Below, piece after piece: positions 1 through 9,119 of a stretch of DNA of 48,547 nt. The stretch is taken from positions 1 through 48,547 of the forward strand of contig JAOAJK010000011.1 of assembly GCA_026414225.1 (NCBI GenBank), in the 5' to 3' direction. This DNA is from Thermoplasmata archaeon. GTDB taxonomy: Archaea > Thermoplasmatota > Thermoplasmata > Lutacidiplasmatales > SKW197. Below the pieces are notes generated by a model that was given only the letters and a program-made list of their open reading frames with translations, was not told the DNA's origin and made no database searches. How positions within the stretch are numbered: the first letter of the stretch is position 1; each line of letters opens with the position of its first letter. A program made the translations under genes and the position numbers.

Positions 1-58
1 CACCAGAATTCCGACGGAGGAAATCACGCTGTTTGAACAGCTCGCTGAGGGACTCTGC

Positions 59-2095
59 GTGCCCGCCTCCATACTTTCGCTGTTTATCGGAATTATGCTC
101 CTCAGCTACGGGATTTTTGGAATTGGTGGTAGAAGAACCGCAAAATCGAGGATCCCTCTTGCACTCGCAGGGGTCTTTCTCATTGGACTGGCTGGGTGGG
201 CAATGCTTTCGGTCTGGACAGTTGGGATGGCCCTGAAACCAGTAGTCACAATTCTTTCTGTAATTTTCGCAATTGTTTTTCTAACTACTGGTGTCTACAT
301 TCTCGCGCAGAGAAATAGAAATCTGAGGACCGGTGCTGGCTGCCTCGCCGCGGCAATTGCCCTCCTGTGCGTGGCTGGAATTTTCATAAGAGAATCGATT
401 GAAATAATGTCACCCATGGCTCCGATTCTGATGCTGATTTTTGCAGGTGCTGGTTGTATCCTCAGTTTTATGGGCACATTTGCAATTGTCAGGGAATCCA
501 CCCGCGTGGGGATTTTCCGGCTGATCCCAGGCCTTGCTCTCCTTACCCTCGCTGCCCTCATGTACGGAGGGGCATTCCAGCAAAATATCTACGCCCTGGC
601 CCTTTTATTCATTGCCGGAGCAGCTGGCATGATTCTCGTTATTTCCGGAATTCTGAATATGGCCTTCAGGAGAGTGGACATCGTTGGCCCTACTTCCTCC
701 GGGCTGATATTACTAGGGATTGCCTCCTCGCTGCTCTACATGACCAACTGGGTCGGGAATTACGCGTTCCTCCTTCTGAGTGTTTCAGCAGCCGTTGCAG
801 GTCTGGCCGCTACCGGACGCGTATGGATAATGGCAACCGTCGACACGCAGAAAAAATACCAGTCGGCTGCAGCATCGGGTTTGTCAGAGGAATACGGGGA
901 CCCGCAGTCCCGTGCCTCGGATTTGGCCCATGTTCCTGGAGAGAAGATATTCAGGGAATGGAGGGCGAACCTGACGGCCCTGAAGGAAGCAGAGCTGTTC
1001 ATGCCTGAGAGTTTGTTGAAGTCGTTTAAGTATGCCGGTGATAAGAAATTTTACGGAGGGCTTTATGAGGCGGATGAGGAAGTAGAATACTTCAGGGAAG
1101 ATAGAATAGTCCAGAAGCTAAACCAGCCGTATCAACTTAATGAGGACCCGAAACCTGTACCTCCAAACAGTTTTACAAACGAGACCCAGATTTACCCGTA
1201 TTCCCAGTTCGAGAGCGAATGTAGTGACTGCAAGGGCACCGGCAAGGTGAGTTGCCCCAAATGCGGGGGTAGTGGGAAGAAGCAATGTTCCAGGTGCGGG
1301 GGGAAGGGTTACACGCGGAAAGCGGTTAAAAAAGAAGGGTACACCCCTGCATACCACGGGCCTACCCAGGCAGTGATATACGAAACGGAATATAAATTAA
1401 GCAGTGGAGTAAAAATCAAGGGGCCCCATGTTGAAACGATAGGGAGCAGCCATGGCGGGATGAGGTTAGAACCATTCGAAATAAAGGAGGAAACCTGCAC
1501 TTCCTGTAATGGTTCTGGACTTTCCAATGAACCTTGCGATAGATGCCGTGGCACAGGGGAGGTGACCTGCCAGGAGTGTGACGGAGCAGGAAAGTTGCGG
1601 GTAATAAAGAGAAAAATCTGGGAGTACAAGCATGAAAGGGACAGTGGAACTGTGCTACCGTCCGGATGCTTTGCGAGGCCTTTGAGCAGGAAATACCTCC
1701 GCATCAACGAGCAGGAGTTTGAAAAGATTGATGCATTGAACTTCCCTGATGAGGATAAGAATGCAAATCCACCCAGCATAAAGGAAATCCTGAAGAAGCT
1801 CCGTGGATATTATGAGAAGTGGCTGGCACGGAAGAAGGGAAGGGTTGTGCTAAACGCCCACAGGGCATACATCTTTCCGGTGACCGAGTGTATCGTTGAG
1901 TACCCCGCAGAAAAAGGAAAGAAAAAGTTCTCAGTATGGGGTGTCGGAAATTTGAGGGCCTGGGTAATCAGCGCCGAGACCACACCGATAAAGAAAACCC
2001 CCAAGTTTTTCCTCAGGCATGTTCTTTTTTCCCTCATTACCGTTTCAGAGGTGATTGCAGCGATAATTATTCATAGGGTGTTTATATTTACATGA
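59..2095 (+). CDS. Polytopic membrane protein with DnaJ-like CxxCxGxG zinc motifs
   Basis: Residues 1-270 are a run of about eight to nine hydrophobic segments. A soluble part follows with two clusters of cysteine motifs of the DnaJ zinc-finger type at about 388-418 (CSDCKGTG, CPKCGGSG, CSRCGGKG) and 480-512 (CTSCNGSG, CDRCRGTG, CQECDGAG). A final membrane segment covers about 650-675. The J-domain of true DnaJ is absent, so this is not a co-chaperone by sequence; the zinc motifs probably form a zinc-stabilised fold facing the cytoplasm. I chose the GTG at 59 because GAGG lies at 47-50. The same frame stays open to the left edge, so the protein could begin outside the window. Function unknown. 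Confidence 0.7.
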   Translation: MPASILSLFIGIMLLSYGIFGIGGRRTAKSRIPLALAGVFLIGLAGWAMLSVWTVGMALKPVVTILSVIFAIVFLTTGVYILAQRNRNLRTGAGCLAAAIALLCVAGIFIRESIEIMSPMAPILMLIFAGAGCILSFMGTFAIVRESTRVGIFRLIPGLALLTLAALMYGGAFQQNIYALALLFIAGAAGMILVISGILNMAFRRVDIVGPTSSGLILLGIASSLLYMTNWVGNYAFLLLSVSAAVAGLAATGRVWIMATVDTQKKYQSAAASGLSEEYGDPQSRASDLAHVPGEKIFREWRANLTALKEAELFMPESLLKSFKYAGDKKFYGGLYEADEEVEYFREDRIVQKLNQPYQLNEDPKPVPPNSFTNETQIYPYSQFESECSDCKGTGKVSCPKCGGSGKKQCSRCGGKGYTRKAVKKEGYTPAYHGPTQAVIYETEYKLSSGVKIKGPHVETIGSSHGGMRLEPFEIKEETCTSCNGSGLSNEPCDRCRGTGEVTCQECDGAGKLRVIKRKIWEYKHERDSGTVLPSGCFARPLSRKYLRINEQEFEKIDALNFPDEDKNANPPSIKEILKKLRGYYEKWLARKKGRVVLNAHRAYIFPVTECIVEYPAEKGKKKFSVWGVGNLRAWVISAETTPIKKTPKFFLRHVLFSLITVSEVIAAIIIHRVFIFT

Positions 2096-2177
2096 GGCCC
2101 CCGGCACTCCCGTGCAATGGCTCCTGGTGGTTCACCCTCCATCTATGCAAAAGGATGTTCAATTGATTCCGTGAAGG

Positions 2178-2279
2178 TGAAAATATATACTCGGCATGTC
2201 CGCAAGGTGCGGATAAGCGGGCAAAATGGAAGTTCCCAATCTTTGAACCAACCTTGGTTGAATAAAAAAGGTTTTATTC
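2178..2279 (+). promoter_or_regulatory. Candidate tyrS promoter and leader with two adjacent hairpins
   Basis: An A/T-rich box (AAAATATATAC) lies at about 2178-2188. Downstream are two perfect inverted repeats. AACCAA/TTGGTT occupies 2246-2259 with a 2-nt spacer. TGAATAAAA/TTTTATTCA occupies 2259-2280 with loop AAGG. They lie in the roughly 200-nt gap before tyrS and could be leader hairpins or operator sites. The second repeat also sits near where a leaderless tyrS promoter box would be. Which reading is right cannot be decided from sequence alone. Confidence 0.35.
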
Positions 2280-2300
2280 ACCTTTGATGTCGGCTTCAGC

Positions 2301-3356
2301 ATGGACCTGGAAGAGAGAATCAATCTGGTGATGCGGAACGCTGCAGAGGTGGTTACACAGGACGAGTTACGGGAGATTTTAGCCACCGTGGGGAAGCCAA
2401 AGGCATACATAGGGTTCGAACCTTCTGGCTTCATGCATATCGGCCACATCGTCTGCGCCGAAAAAATAAAGGACCTGCAGAAAGCGGGTTTTGAAGTGAC
2501 AGTTCTTCTGGCTGACTGGCATGCCCACATAAACGACAAGCTCGGAGGAAACCTTGAAAACATAAAAATTGCAGGGGCTTATATGCGGGATTCATTTCTG
2601 GCCCTCGGGGTCGAGCCGGAAAAAACCAGGTTTGTTTTTGCAGAGGAACTTGTGGATTCGAAGGACTACTGGAAGAAGGTAATTCTTGTTGCCAAGAATT
2701 CGACCCTTTCCAGAATCAAGCGGACACTCACGATAATGGGAAGACAGGAGGATGAGAGCGAGAGCGATACCTCGAAGCTGATTTACCCCTGCATGCAGGT
2801 CGCAGACATATTCGAACTGGATGTGGATGTGGCCTATGGAGGAATGGACCAGAGAAAGGCCCACATGCTTGCAAGAGAGTTGCGGGAGAAGCTCGGCAGG
2901 AAAAAGTTTGTGGCGGTGCATACCCCGTTACTCTCGGGGCTCCAGAGCACAGGTAGAATGGACATCGCAGATGCAAAAATGAGCAAGAGCAACCCGGATT
3001 CCTGCATCTTCCTCCATGACACACCGGAGGAGATAAAGCGGAAAATGAAGAAGGCATACTGTCCCCAGAAGGTGGTTGAGGGTAATCCTGTGCTGGAGAT
3101 TGCACGATACATTATCTTCCCGAAATTTGGAAAACTGGAAATTGTGAGGGACGAGAAGTTTGGCGGAAACCTCACCCTGAACACACCTGAGGAGCTTGAA
3201 CGGATTTTTGCGGAGGACAGGTTACATCCAGCAGACCTGAAGACAGCGGTTGCCGGGGCGCTGGTGGAGATTCTGGAGAGTGTGAGAGAATATTATGCCA
3301 AGCACTCGGAAAATCTCGAGAGGTTAAAGGAGATAAAGGTAAGCAAGTTGAGATAG
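2301..3356 (+). CDS. tyrS: Tyrosyl-tRNA synthetase (archaeal type)
   Basis: Class I aminoacyl-tRNA synthetase that charges tRNA-Tyr in the cytoplasm. The HIGH signature is read as HIGH at residues 46-49 inside a [12 protein letters not shown] block, and KMSKS is at 226-230. The C-terminal part ([25 protein letters not shown]) matches the short archaeal/eukaryal TyrRS, which lacks the bacterial S4 domain; 351 residues is close to the expected size. The ATG at 2301 is kept because it precedes the conserved N-terminal helix and upstream sequence is A/T-rich and non-coding. The gene stands alone; alba follows on the same strand after 47 nt with its own RBS. Confidence 0.95.
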   Translation: MDLEERINLVMRNAAEVVTQDELREILATVGKPKAYIGFEPSGFMHIGHIVCAEKIKDLQKAGFEVTVLLADWHAHINDKLGGNLENIKIAGAYMRDSFLALGVEPEKTRFVFAEELVDSKDYWKKVILVAKNSTLSRIKRTLTIMGRQEDESESDTSKLIYPCMQVADIFELDVDVAYGGMDQRKAHMLARELREKLGRKKFVAVHTPLLSGLQSTGRMDIADAKMSKSNPDSCIFLHDTPEEIKRKMKKAYCPQKVVEGNPVLEIARYIIFPKFGKLEIVRDEKFGGNLTLNTPEELERIFAEDRLHPADLKTAVAGALVEILESVREYYAKHSENLERLKEIKVSKLR

Positions 3357-3403
3357 AAAATTACTTATTTCCCAAATGTATCGGGACGCTGAGGTGCATG
3401 CAG

Positions 3404-3679
3404 ATGACAGAAGACAATGTAATCCGAGTGGCTAACAAGCCGGCAATGAACTATGTGGTAGCAGTAGTGACGCAGGCAAACAGCGGTGCCAGGGAAGTGG
3501 TCATAAAGGCGAGGGGCAATGCAATAAGCAGGGCAGTGGATGTAGTGGAAATAGTGAGAAACAGGTTCATCAAAGAGATGGAAATAAAGGACATAAAGAT
3601 AAGCACGGAGCAGGTGCAGCGGGAGAACGGGACCACAATGAATGTTTCAGCAATTGAAATCACGCTGGCAAAGAAGTAA
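3404..3679 (+). CDS. albA: Alba family nucleic-acid-binding chromatin protein (copy 1)
   Basis: A protein of about 91 residues with the full Alba pattern: NYVVAVVTQ at the start, the [12 protein letters not shown] loop-helix that carries the DNA-contacting lysine/arginine, and the VEIVRNRF helix. Alba dimers coat DNA and RNA in archaea and are regulated by acetylation in some species. Two start codons compete, ATG at 3398 and ATG at 3404. The GAGGTG at 3391-3396 is only 1 nt from the first and 7 nt from the second, so 3404 is preferred. The last 33 nt overlap the 3' end of pheT on the other strand. A second, divergent Alba gene lies at 15177-15467. Confidence 0.93.
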   Translation: MTEDNVIRVANKPAMNYVVAVVTQANSGAREVVIKARGNAISRAVDVVEIVRNRFIKEMEIKDIKISTEQVQRENGTTMNVSAIEITLAKK

Positions 3680-5278
3680 CCCCGAAATCTGGATCTCAAA
3701 AGCCGCAACTGGATAATTAATTCCAAATTTTTCCAGGGTCGATGGGTGGATTTCACCCATTATACCCACGGTTTTACTGTTTATTTCGATCTTTGCACCT
3801 CTACCACCGATAAAATAGGGTGTTTCAAGCGGCTTCACTTCATACTTTGCTTCAAATTCCACCAGAAAACTCTCGGCAACCGATTTAACCTCTGTGAAGT
3901 TCGCCCTGGGATGGACGGTTGCAAAGCAGCACTTCCGTTTCTCCTCTGGCTCAAGTACAAGACCTATCTCAAAGAATCTGATGGGCAATGGATGCCGCTG
4001 ATTGATGTAAATTGTTTTGAGCATTCCTGGAAGAAGAGAATGCCTCGCTATGGAATATTCTGCACTTTTTGGATTTCTGGCTCTAACAGCCCGCATTTCC
4101 CTCCCGTTTAGCCCCAGGTTTGTGAATAGTTCATCCTCACTGCTCAATACAAATGCGTGAGTTTCCTGGGCGCCCATTCCAATAAAGAATTTTCTCGCCG
4201 CCTCCTCAATTTCGGTTAGCGGTTCTGTTTTTCCCACGGTAAGGGTTCGGGGCAAACATGCCGTGATGTTATCGTAACCATTTGCAATTCCAACATCCTC
4301 AATAATGTCAACCGGATGGAGCACATCGCACCGGTATGGCGGGATCTCCACTTCCAGTGTATCTTCTTTCTCGGCTACGAGATACCCCATTCTCTCCAGG
4401 AGGTCCGAAAGTCCAGGAATTTCCTGGCCAAGAAGCGAAACAATTTCTTCCTTCTTCAGGATCTTCCGTTTCCAGGTATAGTCAGGCGTGTAGAAATTCT
4501 CCCCATCCTGGATCTCCACAGCCCTTATTTTACCGCCACGGATGAGCATAGAGTGTGTGAGCACATTGAGGGCAGATTTGAGCGTGCGTAAGTCCATGCC
4601 CGTCATGTCGATAAACAGGTTCCGCGTGTCCTCTGTAACTTCGGTCAGGTTTCCGTTGATTACCGGCGGGAACGATAGCACGTTCCCATTTTCATCCAGA
4701 ATCACGGGATACCTCACGGCTCCTTCGAGAATCCACCGATACTCAATTCCCTTTGGATGCCGTTCTAGAATCTCGCTCAGATTCATTTCCTCGCTGAAAC
4801 CCAGGGGTTCGAAGGCAATGCTTTCGGGCTTCACCGCCTGATAGGTGAAAGGCGGCGTGACCTTATCAAGGTCGTGGATTCCGATTGCCAGTTTTCTTCT
4901 CCTTCTCCCTATTGTCTCGTGAAGTTTTTCCTGAATTTGCATCAGCTCAGCGATGTAATTTCCATCTATATTTATGCCCTCGACCACCGCACCAACCACA
5001 AAGGGCCGCACGGGCTTAACAGAAGCATCAACCCGCAGGACGATTCCAGATTGCTCGCAGCCAAATTTCGATGGTCTCTTTTTTCCATGGAGAAGGAGAA
5101 GGGCATGAATTATTCCTTCCGGAGTGAAAAGGTCCCAGCGATTTGCACCAACCTCGAATGCGAGTTTATCCTCTTCCTGCTTGACCTCACCGCCGAGATG
5201 GACTATTCCGTCTATTGCCTCCTCCAGCGAGAGTCCGTATTCCTCGAGAAGCCCTTTTGAAGCGTAGATTACAGGCAT
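3647..5278 (-). CDS. pheT: Phenylalanyl-tRNA synthetase beta subunit
   Basis: The protein begins [20 protein letters not shown] and shows the archaeal/eukaryal PheRS beta layout: a short N-terminal region, B3/B4 editing region around 100-260 ([17 protein letters not shown]), B5 around 270-340 ([17 protein letters not shown]), and a catalytic-like core to the C terminus. Its length of about 543 residues fits that form and is shorter than bacterial PheT. The start at 5278 is preferred over an upstream GTG/ATG because a TATA-like AATATTAA (5301-5308) sits about 27 nt upstream, the leaderless arrangement. The alpha subunit gene is not in the window. The 3' end overlaps alba tail to tail by 33 nt. 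Confidence 0.94.
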   Translation of the reverse strand: MPVIYASKGLLEEYGLSLEEAIDGIVHLGGEVKQEEDKLAFEVGANRWDLFTPEGIIHALLLLHGKKRPSKFGCEQSGIVLRVDASVKPVRPFVVGAVVEGINIDGNYIAELMQIQEKLHETIGRRRRKLAIGIHDLDKVTPPFTYQAVKPESIAFEPLGFSEEMNLSEILERHPKGIEYRWILEGAVRYPVILDENGNVLSFPPVINGNLTEVTEDTRNLFIDMTGMDLRTLKSALNVLTHSMLIRGGKIRAVEIQDGENFYTPDYTWKRKILKKEEIVSLLGQEIPGLSDLLERMGYLVAEKEDTLEVEIPPYRCDVLHPVDIIEDVGIANGYDNITACLPRTLTVGKTEPLTEIEEAARKFFIGMGAQETHAFVLSSEDELFTNLGLNGREMRAVRARNPKSAEYSIARHSLLPGMLKTIYINQRHPLPIRFFEIGLVLEPEEKRKCCFATVHPRANFTEVKSVAESFLVEFEAKYEVKPLETPYFIGGRGAKIEINSKTVGIMGEIHPSTLEKFGINYPVAAFEIQISGLLLCQRDFNC

Positions 5279-5300
5279 CGAATGGTGAGAGCAAACTATG

Positions 5301-5310
5301 AATATTAACC
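5301..5310 (-). promoter_or_regulatory. TATA-like box of pheT
   Basis: GGTTAATATT on the minus strand is centred about 27 nt before the pheT ATG at 5278. This spacing is typical of a leaderless archaeal transcript and supports that start codon. Confidence 0.5.
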
Positions 5311-5505
5311 TTTCCAATGAAGGGAAGGTTCCTGTAAATCATGCTGGCGATGGGAAAACAGAGAAGGCGGTATCCTGCGAAAACGGGTACATGGAGAAAT
5401 TATCCCGTTTCTAGCCGGGCGGAGGGGGCTCTCCGATCGTGCTTGCAATTCCCGCTGACAAAACTTTAAATTGTAGAAAACATTTAGGGATGCTGGTGTA
5501 AGGCT

Positions 5506-6210
5506 ATGTTCAGGGATACGATTGAAGGACTGGATAAGGTATTCAAGACAGATATTGAACCGCCAAAAGTAATCCTGGTCACTGGACCACCGGGGAGCAT
5601 GAAGACGAGCTTTGTTTACACGATAATGTCAAAGTATCTGGAGACCCGTGAAGAGTTTGGTCTCTACACCACCCTCGAGGAAACAGTGGAAAGCCATCTC
5701 AAAAACATGGACAGTTTGGGGATTGACCTCTCGCTGAAAATGCAGATTTCTGACTTCACAGAGCTCCGTGAGATTGACCAGGTGGTGCCTGAGGAGCAGA
5801 GGACGGACTACATGTACTTCATTGAGAAAATAATCAAGCATTTCAAACAACTCCATGGAGATAAATTTACTGTGTTCTGCCTGGACTCCCTGGGTGCCCT
5901 CTACTCCCTTATGGAAGACCAAAAGAACATGCGTAATAAGATGTTTTACTTCTTCAAAATGCTGCGGGACAACAATCTGGTGTCGTTCGTGGTGATGGAG
6001 AGGAGTCCGGGAGGGGAATCCCAGATTCTCGGAAACGAGGGTTTCCTCGTGGATGGAATAATTTCGCTTGGAATAGACCGCTCGAAAGGCACGATTGTGA
6101 GGTATCTCCAGGTTGAAAAGATGAGGGCGTGCCAGCACAGCATGGAGAAATTTGCGCTTGATGTAAAGAAAGGCGGAATAAAAGTGCTTGGGCCCCTCAT
6201 TGAACAGTGA
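5506..6210 (+). CDS. KaiC/RadA-like single-domain ATPase
   Basis: Cytoplasmic P-loop ATPase of the KaiC/RecA superfamily. Walker A GPPGSMKT is at residues 27-34; the glycine-serine-methionine form is seen in archaeal KaiC-like proteins. A Walker B-like strand VFCLDS is at about 123-128, followed by SLGALYSLMED. At 234 residues it holds a single domain, unlike two-domain cyanobacterial KaiC. No DNA-binding or effector domain is attached. A TATA-like CTTTAAATT at 5464-5472 precedes it. moaC begins 7 nt downstream, so the three genes probably form one operon. The family is common in archaea and mostly without known function; a link to molybdopterin synthesis is only suggested by position. Confidence 0.85.
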   Translation: MFRDTIEGLDKVFKTDIEPPKVILVTGPPGSMKTSFVYTIMSKYLETREEFGLYTTLEETVESHLKNMDSLGIDLSLKMQISDFTELREIDQVVPEEQRTDYMYFIEKIIKHFKQLHGDKFTVFCLDSLGALYSLMEDQKNMRNKMFYFFKMLRDNNLVSFVVMERSPGGESQILGNEGFLVDGIISLGIDRSKGTIVRYLQVEKMRACQHSMEKFALDVKKGGIKVLGPLIEQ

Positions 6211-6217
6211 AGATGCC

Positions 6218-6676
6218 ATGTGCGGAATGGTGAATGTTTCGGGTAAGGAGAATGTTCTGAGGGTCGCAGAGGCATCTGGCAAAATTTTTTTAAAGCGTGA
6301 GACAATCGAAGCAATAAGACAGAACAAGGTGAAGAAGGGGAATCCACTTACGGTGGCAGAAATCTCCGGAATCCTTGCGGTGAAGAGGACATGGGAACAC
6401 ATTCCCCACTGCCATCAGATACCGGTAACTGCGGTCGATTTCGGCTTTGAAATCGGGGAAACTTTCATTTCGGTTACATGCAGGGTTGAAGCAATTTACA
6501 AGACAGGTGTGGAGATGGAAGCTCTCACGGGCGTTACAAACGCCCTTCTCACAATCTGGGACATGGTGAAATACCTTGAAAAGGATAGAGATGGCAGTTA
6601 TCCGGATACAAGGATTACTGACATCGTTGTGGTTTCAAAATTAAAGGAGGAAAGGGATGGGGTCAAAGGAGCATAA
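6218..6676 (+). CDS. moaC: Cyclic pyranopterin monophosphate synthase MoaC
   Basis: Catalyses formation of cyclic pyranopterin monophosphate, the second step of molybdopterin synthesis, acting with MoaA (not in the window). The conserved core is complete: VNVSGKE at the start, the AVKRTWEHIPHCHQIP block, TGVEMEALTGVTNALLTIWD, and DTRITDI. A TTG at 6188 would extend the protein by ten residues into the upstream gene. ATG at 6218 or 6227 gives the usual short archaeal N terminus, so 6218 is chosen with some uncertainty. The gene overlaps moaB by 20 nt. Confidence 0.92.
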   Translation: MCGMVNVSGKENVLRVAEASGKIFLKRETIEAIRQNKVKKGNPLTVAEISGILAVKRTWEHIPHCHQIPVTAVDFGFEIGETFISVTCRVEAIYKTGVEMEALTGVTNALLTIWDMVKYLEKDRDGSYPDTRITDIVVVSKLKEERDGVKGA

Positions 6677-7160
6677 GGAGATGGCACCCCATACCGTGAA
6701 ATTTGCAATCATTACCCTGAGCGATAAGCGGACAGAGAAGATGGATGAATCTGGAAGAATTGCGAGAGAAATTCTAGAACGCGCAGGCCATCGAATGGTC
6801 GCCTATCACTTCCTCCCGAACGACAAAGAAAAACTTGAGAGGTTGCTGGATTCCCTTGTTGTTAATCCGGAGGTTGATGCTGTAATCACCATAGGAGGAA
6901 CAGGTATAAGCACGAGGGACATCACGGTCGAGGTCGTGGCCAGTAAGCTTGACAAGAACCTGGATGGTTTCGGGGAAATCTTCCGTTTCCTTTCTTACAG
7001 AGAAATAGGAAGTTCGGCGGTGATGAGCCGCGCAATTGCAGGTGTGATGAGGAGTAAGATTATCGTCTGTTTACCCGGGAGTGCAGGCGCCGTGAAACTT
7101 GCGGTGACCGAAATCCTGCTGAATGAGCTGGGGCACATGGTGTGGGAGGCACGGAGGTAA
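6657..7160 (+). CDS. moaB: Molybdopterin adenylyltransferase MoaB/MogA family
   Basis: Activates molybdopterin by adenylylation before metal insertion. Signatures are the FAIITLSDKR strand at the start, the GGTGISTRDIT loop at about 82-92, and PGSAGAVKLA at about 141-150; 167 residues matches MoaB. A perfect GGAGG at 6646-6650 sits 6 nt before the ATG at 6657, inside the end of moaC, indicating coupled translation. The gene ends one nucleotide from the stop of the convergent MBL-fold gene. The N-terminal ten residues before HTVKFAI are extra and charged. Confidence 0.92.
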   Translation: MGSKEHKEMAPHTVKFAIITLSDKRTEKMDESGRIAREILERAGHRMVAYHFLPNDKEKLERLLDSLVVNPEVDAVITIGGTGISTRDITVEVVASKLDKNLDGFGEIFRFLSYREIGSSAVMSRAIAGVMRSKIIVCLPGSAGAVKLAVTEILLNELGHMVWEARR

Positions 7161-7161
7161 A

Positions 7162-7983
7162 TCAATCTTCTATGGTTTCTACGCTGCCCGCCGGAAAATG
7201 CCCGAATTTCTTTCCAAATTCCTTTTTCAAAACCCACTCTGCCTCCCGGCCCGTGCAGTGGGCCAGACGAAGCATTTCCACCTCCTCTGCCTTCAAGAAT
7301 TCGACCACCTCTTCAAGTTCCTCACTGGTGGCTGAGACAAGATGGGTGCCGCCAAAAATTCCGTAGATTTTCTGGGCCGTTAGTTTCTTCGCATGCTCAG
7401 CTGTATTTATCACACCTGCATGTCCGCACCCGAAAATAACAACCGTGCCTTTTTTCGTAGTTAGATAAACTGCCGCATCATCAACAAGCGCATCATCCAC
7501 ATAACTTTCACCTGCCTTCAGAAAAAATTTGCCCTTCTTCGGCCTCACTCCAGGAATTTCGCCTGAAAAATAAACCCCTTCGGAAATTTCCACGGGCTTC
7601 TTGCCCAGCTTCATCTTGCAAAGGCCCTCAATCTCTTCCCTCTCAAACTGAACACCGATGTACCTGTACTTCTCACCGGAATAAGCGTAATGCTCCGCAA
7701 AGACCCCGGGATGGGCGTAGAGTGCGGGGTTCCTCATTTTCTGCAGAAGCAAGGGCAGACCCGTGGTATGGTCATAGTGGCCGTGGGAGAGCAGAATGGC
7801 CCCTGCGATTCCCGGGTCCAATCCTGAAATTTCAAGGTTGTGCTGGAGCACCTCCCTGCTACCTCCCGCGTCCAGGAAAAAGTTAGACCCGTTTTTTTCG
7901 ACAAACAGACAGAGCCCGTGCTCCCCCCAGAAATGGGTGCCAAACTTCACCGAGTTCTCGACCAGGCAATGGATTCGTATCAT
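7162..7983 (-). CDS. Metallo-beta-lactamase-fold hydrolase, MJ0301-like (dihydropterin/RFA-P synthase-like)
   Basis: MBL-fold protein of 273 residues with the zinc motif SHGHYDHT (HxHxDH) at about 65-72, a second histidine in GCGHAG at about 185 and another in FGGTHL. The arrangement and the LAHCTG block near the C terminus match the family that includes MJ0301, named for a dihydropterin-linked step in methanopterin synthesis. That activity is not shown for this gene. Its ATG overlaps the stop of the upstream HEAT-repeat gene (ATGA), so the two are co-translated. Its stop nearly touches moaB on the other strand. Confidence 0.8.
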   Translation of the reverse strand: MIRIHCLVENSVKFGTHFWGEHGLCLFVEKNGSNFFLDAGGSREVLQHNLEISGLDPGIAGAILLSHGHYDHTTGLPLLLQKMRNPALYAHPGVFAEHYAYSGEKYRYIGVQFEREEIEGLCKMKLGKKPVEISEGVYFSGEIPGVRPKKGKFFLKAGESYVDDALVDDAAVYLTTKKGTVVIFGCGHAGVINTAEHAKKLTAQKIYGIFGGTHLVSATSEELEEVVEFLKAEEVEMLRLAHCTGREAEWVLKKEFGKKFGHFPAGSVETIED

Positions 7984-9026
7984 CGTCTCTGCCTCATCGC
8001 CTCCAGAATGTCGTCGGCGTGCAGTGCAGAAAGGGTACCCTGGTATTCAACGAGAAACTCGGGTTTTCCCCTCGCAACTTCGGTAAGAATCTGTCTCGCC
8101 TTTTCCTTCATATCCGGGTTCTGCTCGGTGAGACAGGCGATGACCGAGGGAATCAGAGAGCGGATACTATCTGGATTTGCGGAAAACACATCCATGAGAA
8201 GGTCTATGCACTTGATTTTCAGGAAGGCCGTGTCATTGACAAGAATGTTGAAGATTCCGTCCTTCACCCTTTCCAGCAGCTCCGGGTTATGCCTTAAGAT
8301 AACTGAAATTGCATCGATCGCCTTTTCCCTTACAGAAAGATTTTCATCGTTGAGCAGCGAGGCAATGGCATCCAGCTCCTTGATAACTGGCTCATTGTGT
8401 TCATCTGCAATTCTGGTAATTGTATCCAGGGCATCAACCTTTACCCATGGATCACCGTTTCTCAGGAGGTCATGAAGGGCATCAACGGTCTCAGTGGTCC
8501 AGTCAACATCAACCGGACAGATTTTGCTGAGGGCATTCGCGGCCGTCACCGCGACCTGATTGTGGCTGTCAGAAAGGGCGTCGATAAGTTTGGGCACGGC
8601 ACCGAGCACGATGTCCGCATCGGCAGCACCGATGTCACCAATCGCAGAAATTGCACTCATTTTTATGTTCCAGTGTTTTTCATCCAAGAGCGCGATCAGG
8701 TCCGGAATCAGGGGTTCTATTTCCTTCGGCATCTGGGTTCCCAGCTTTCCGACGATGAAGATTACATTGCTCAGCACGCTGCGGTTTGGGTAGTGGAGCA
8801 ACCTTTTCAGGTATGGAATAACAAAATTCGGATGTTTTATCCCGATCACCACGAGAGCATGGGCTGCGGTTTTTCTCGTCATCAGGTCTGAATCGTTGAG
8901 ACATTCTATGACCTGAAATGCCTCCTCCTGGCTGTTGACGATGCTAGCTACATCCTCATATCTTCCCTGCCAGAGCATGTCCCTTATAGATAGTTTTTCC
9001 TGTTCTGGTTGCCCAGTGTCTGCCAT
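7980..9026 (-). CDS. HEAT/ARM-repeat protein
   Basis: 348 residues made almost wholly of paired helices of about 38-40 residues, with recurring motifs such as LIPDLIALLDEKHWNIKMSA, AVPKLIDALSDSHNQVAVTA and IASLLNDENLSVREKAIDA. Such alpha-solenoids act as protein-protein scaffolds. No signal peptide, membrane segment or catalytic motif is seen, so it is likely cytoplasmic. A TATA-like GATATATCA (9052-9060) lies about 30 nt before the ATG at 9026, suggesting a leaderless transcript. It is the first gene of a two-gene operon with the MBL-fold hydrolase. Function unknown. Confidence 0.85.
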   Translation of the reverse strand: MADTGQPEQEKLSIRDMLWQGRYEDVASIVNSQEEAFQVIECLNDSDLMTRKTAAHALVVIGIKHPNFVIPYLKRLLHYPNRSVLSNVIFIVGKLGTQMPKEIEPLIPDLIALLDEKHWNIKMSAISAIGDIGAADADIVLGAVPKLIDALSDSHNQVAVTAANALSKICPVDVDWTTETVDALHDLLRNGDPWVKVDALDTITRIADEHNEPVIKELDAIASLLNDENLSVREKAIDAISVILRHNPELLERVKDGIFNILVNDTAFLKIKCIDLLMDVFSANPDSIRSLIPSVIACLTEQNPDMKEKARQILTEVARGKPEFLVEYQGTLSALHADDILEAMRQRR

Positions 9027-9119
9027 GAGACCAACTCGTGTTCGACAGGTAGATATATCATAGGGTAAAAAAAGTTTGCCTCAACCGGTGAGCAGGAGGG
9101 CTAGGAATTTGGCAGGATA

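Noticed and set aside
5318-5505. Possible small RNA gene in the pheT / KaiC-like divergent gap
   Set aside because: Apart from the two promoter boxes I could not find a convincing fold or box C/D pattern.
5629-6402. Long minus-strand frame opposite the KaiC-like gene and moaC
   Set aside because: It is antisense to two genes with clear conserved motifs, and its own translation shows no recognisable domain or start signal.
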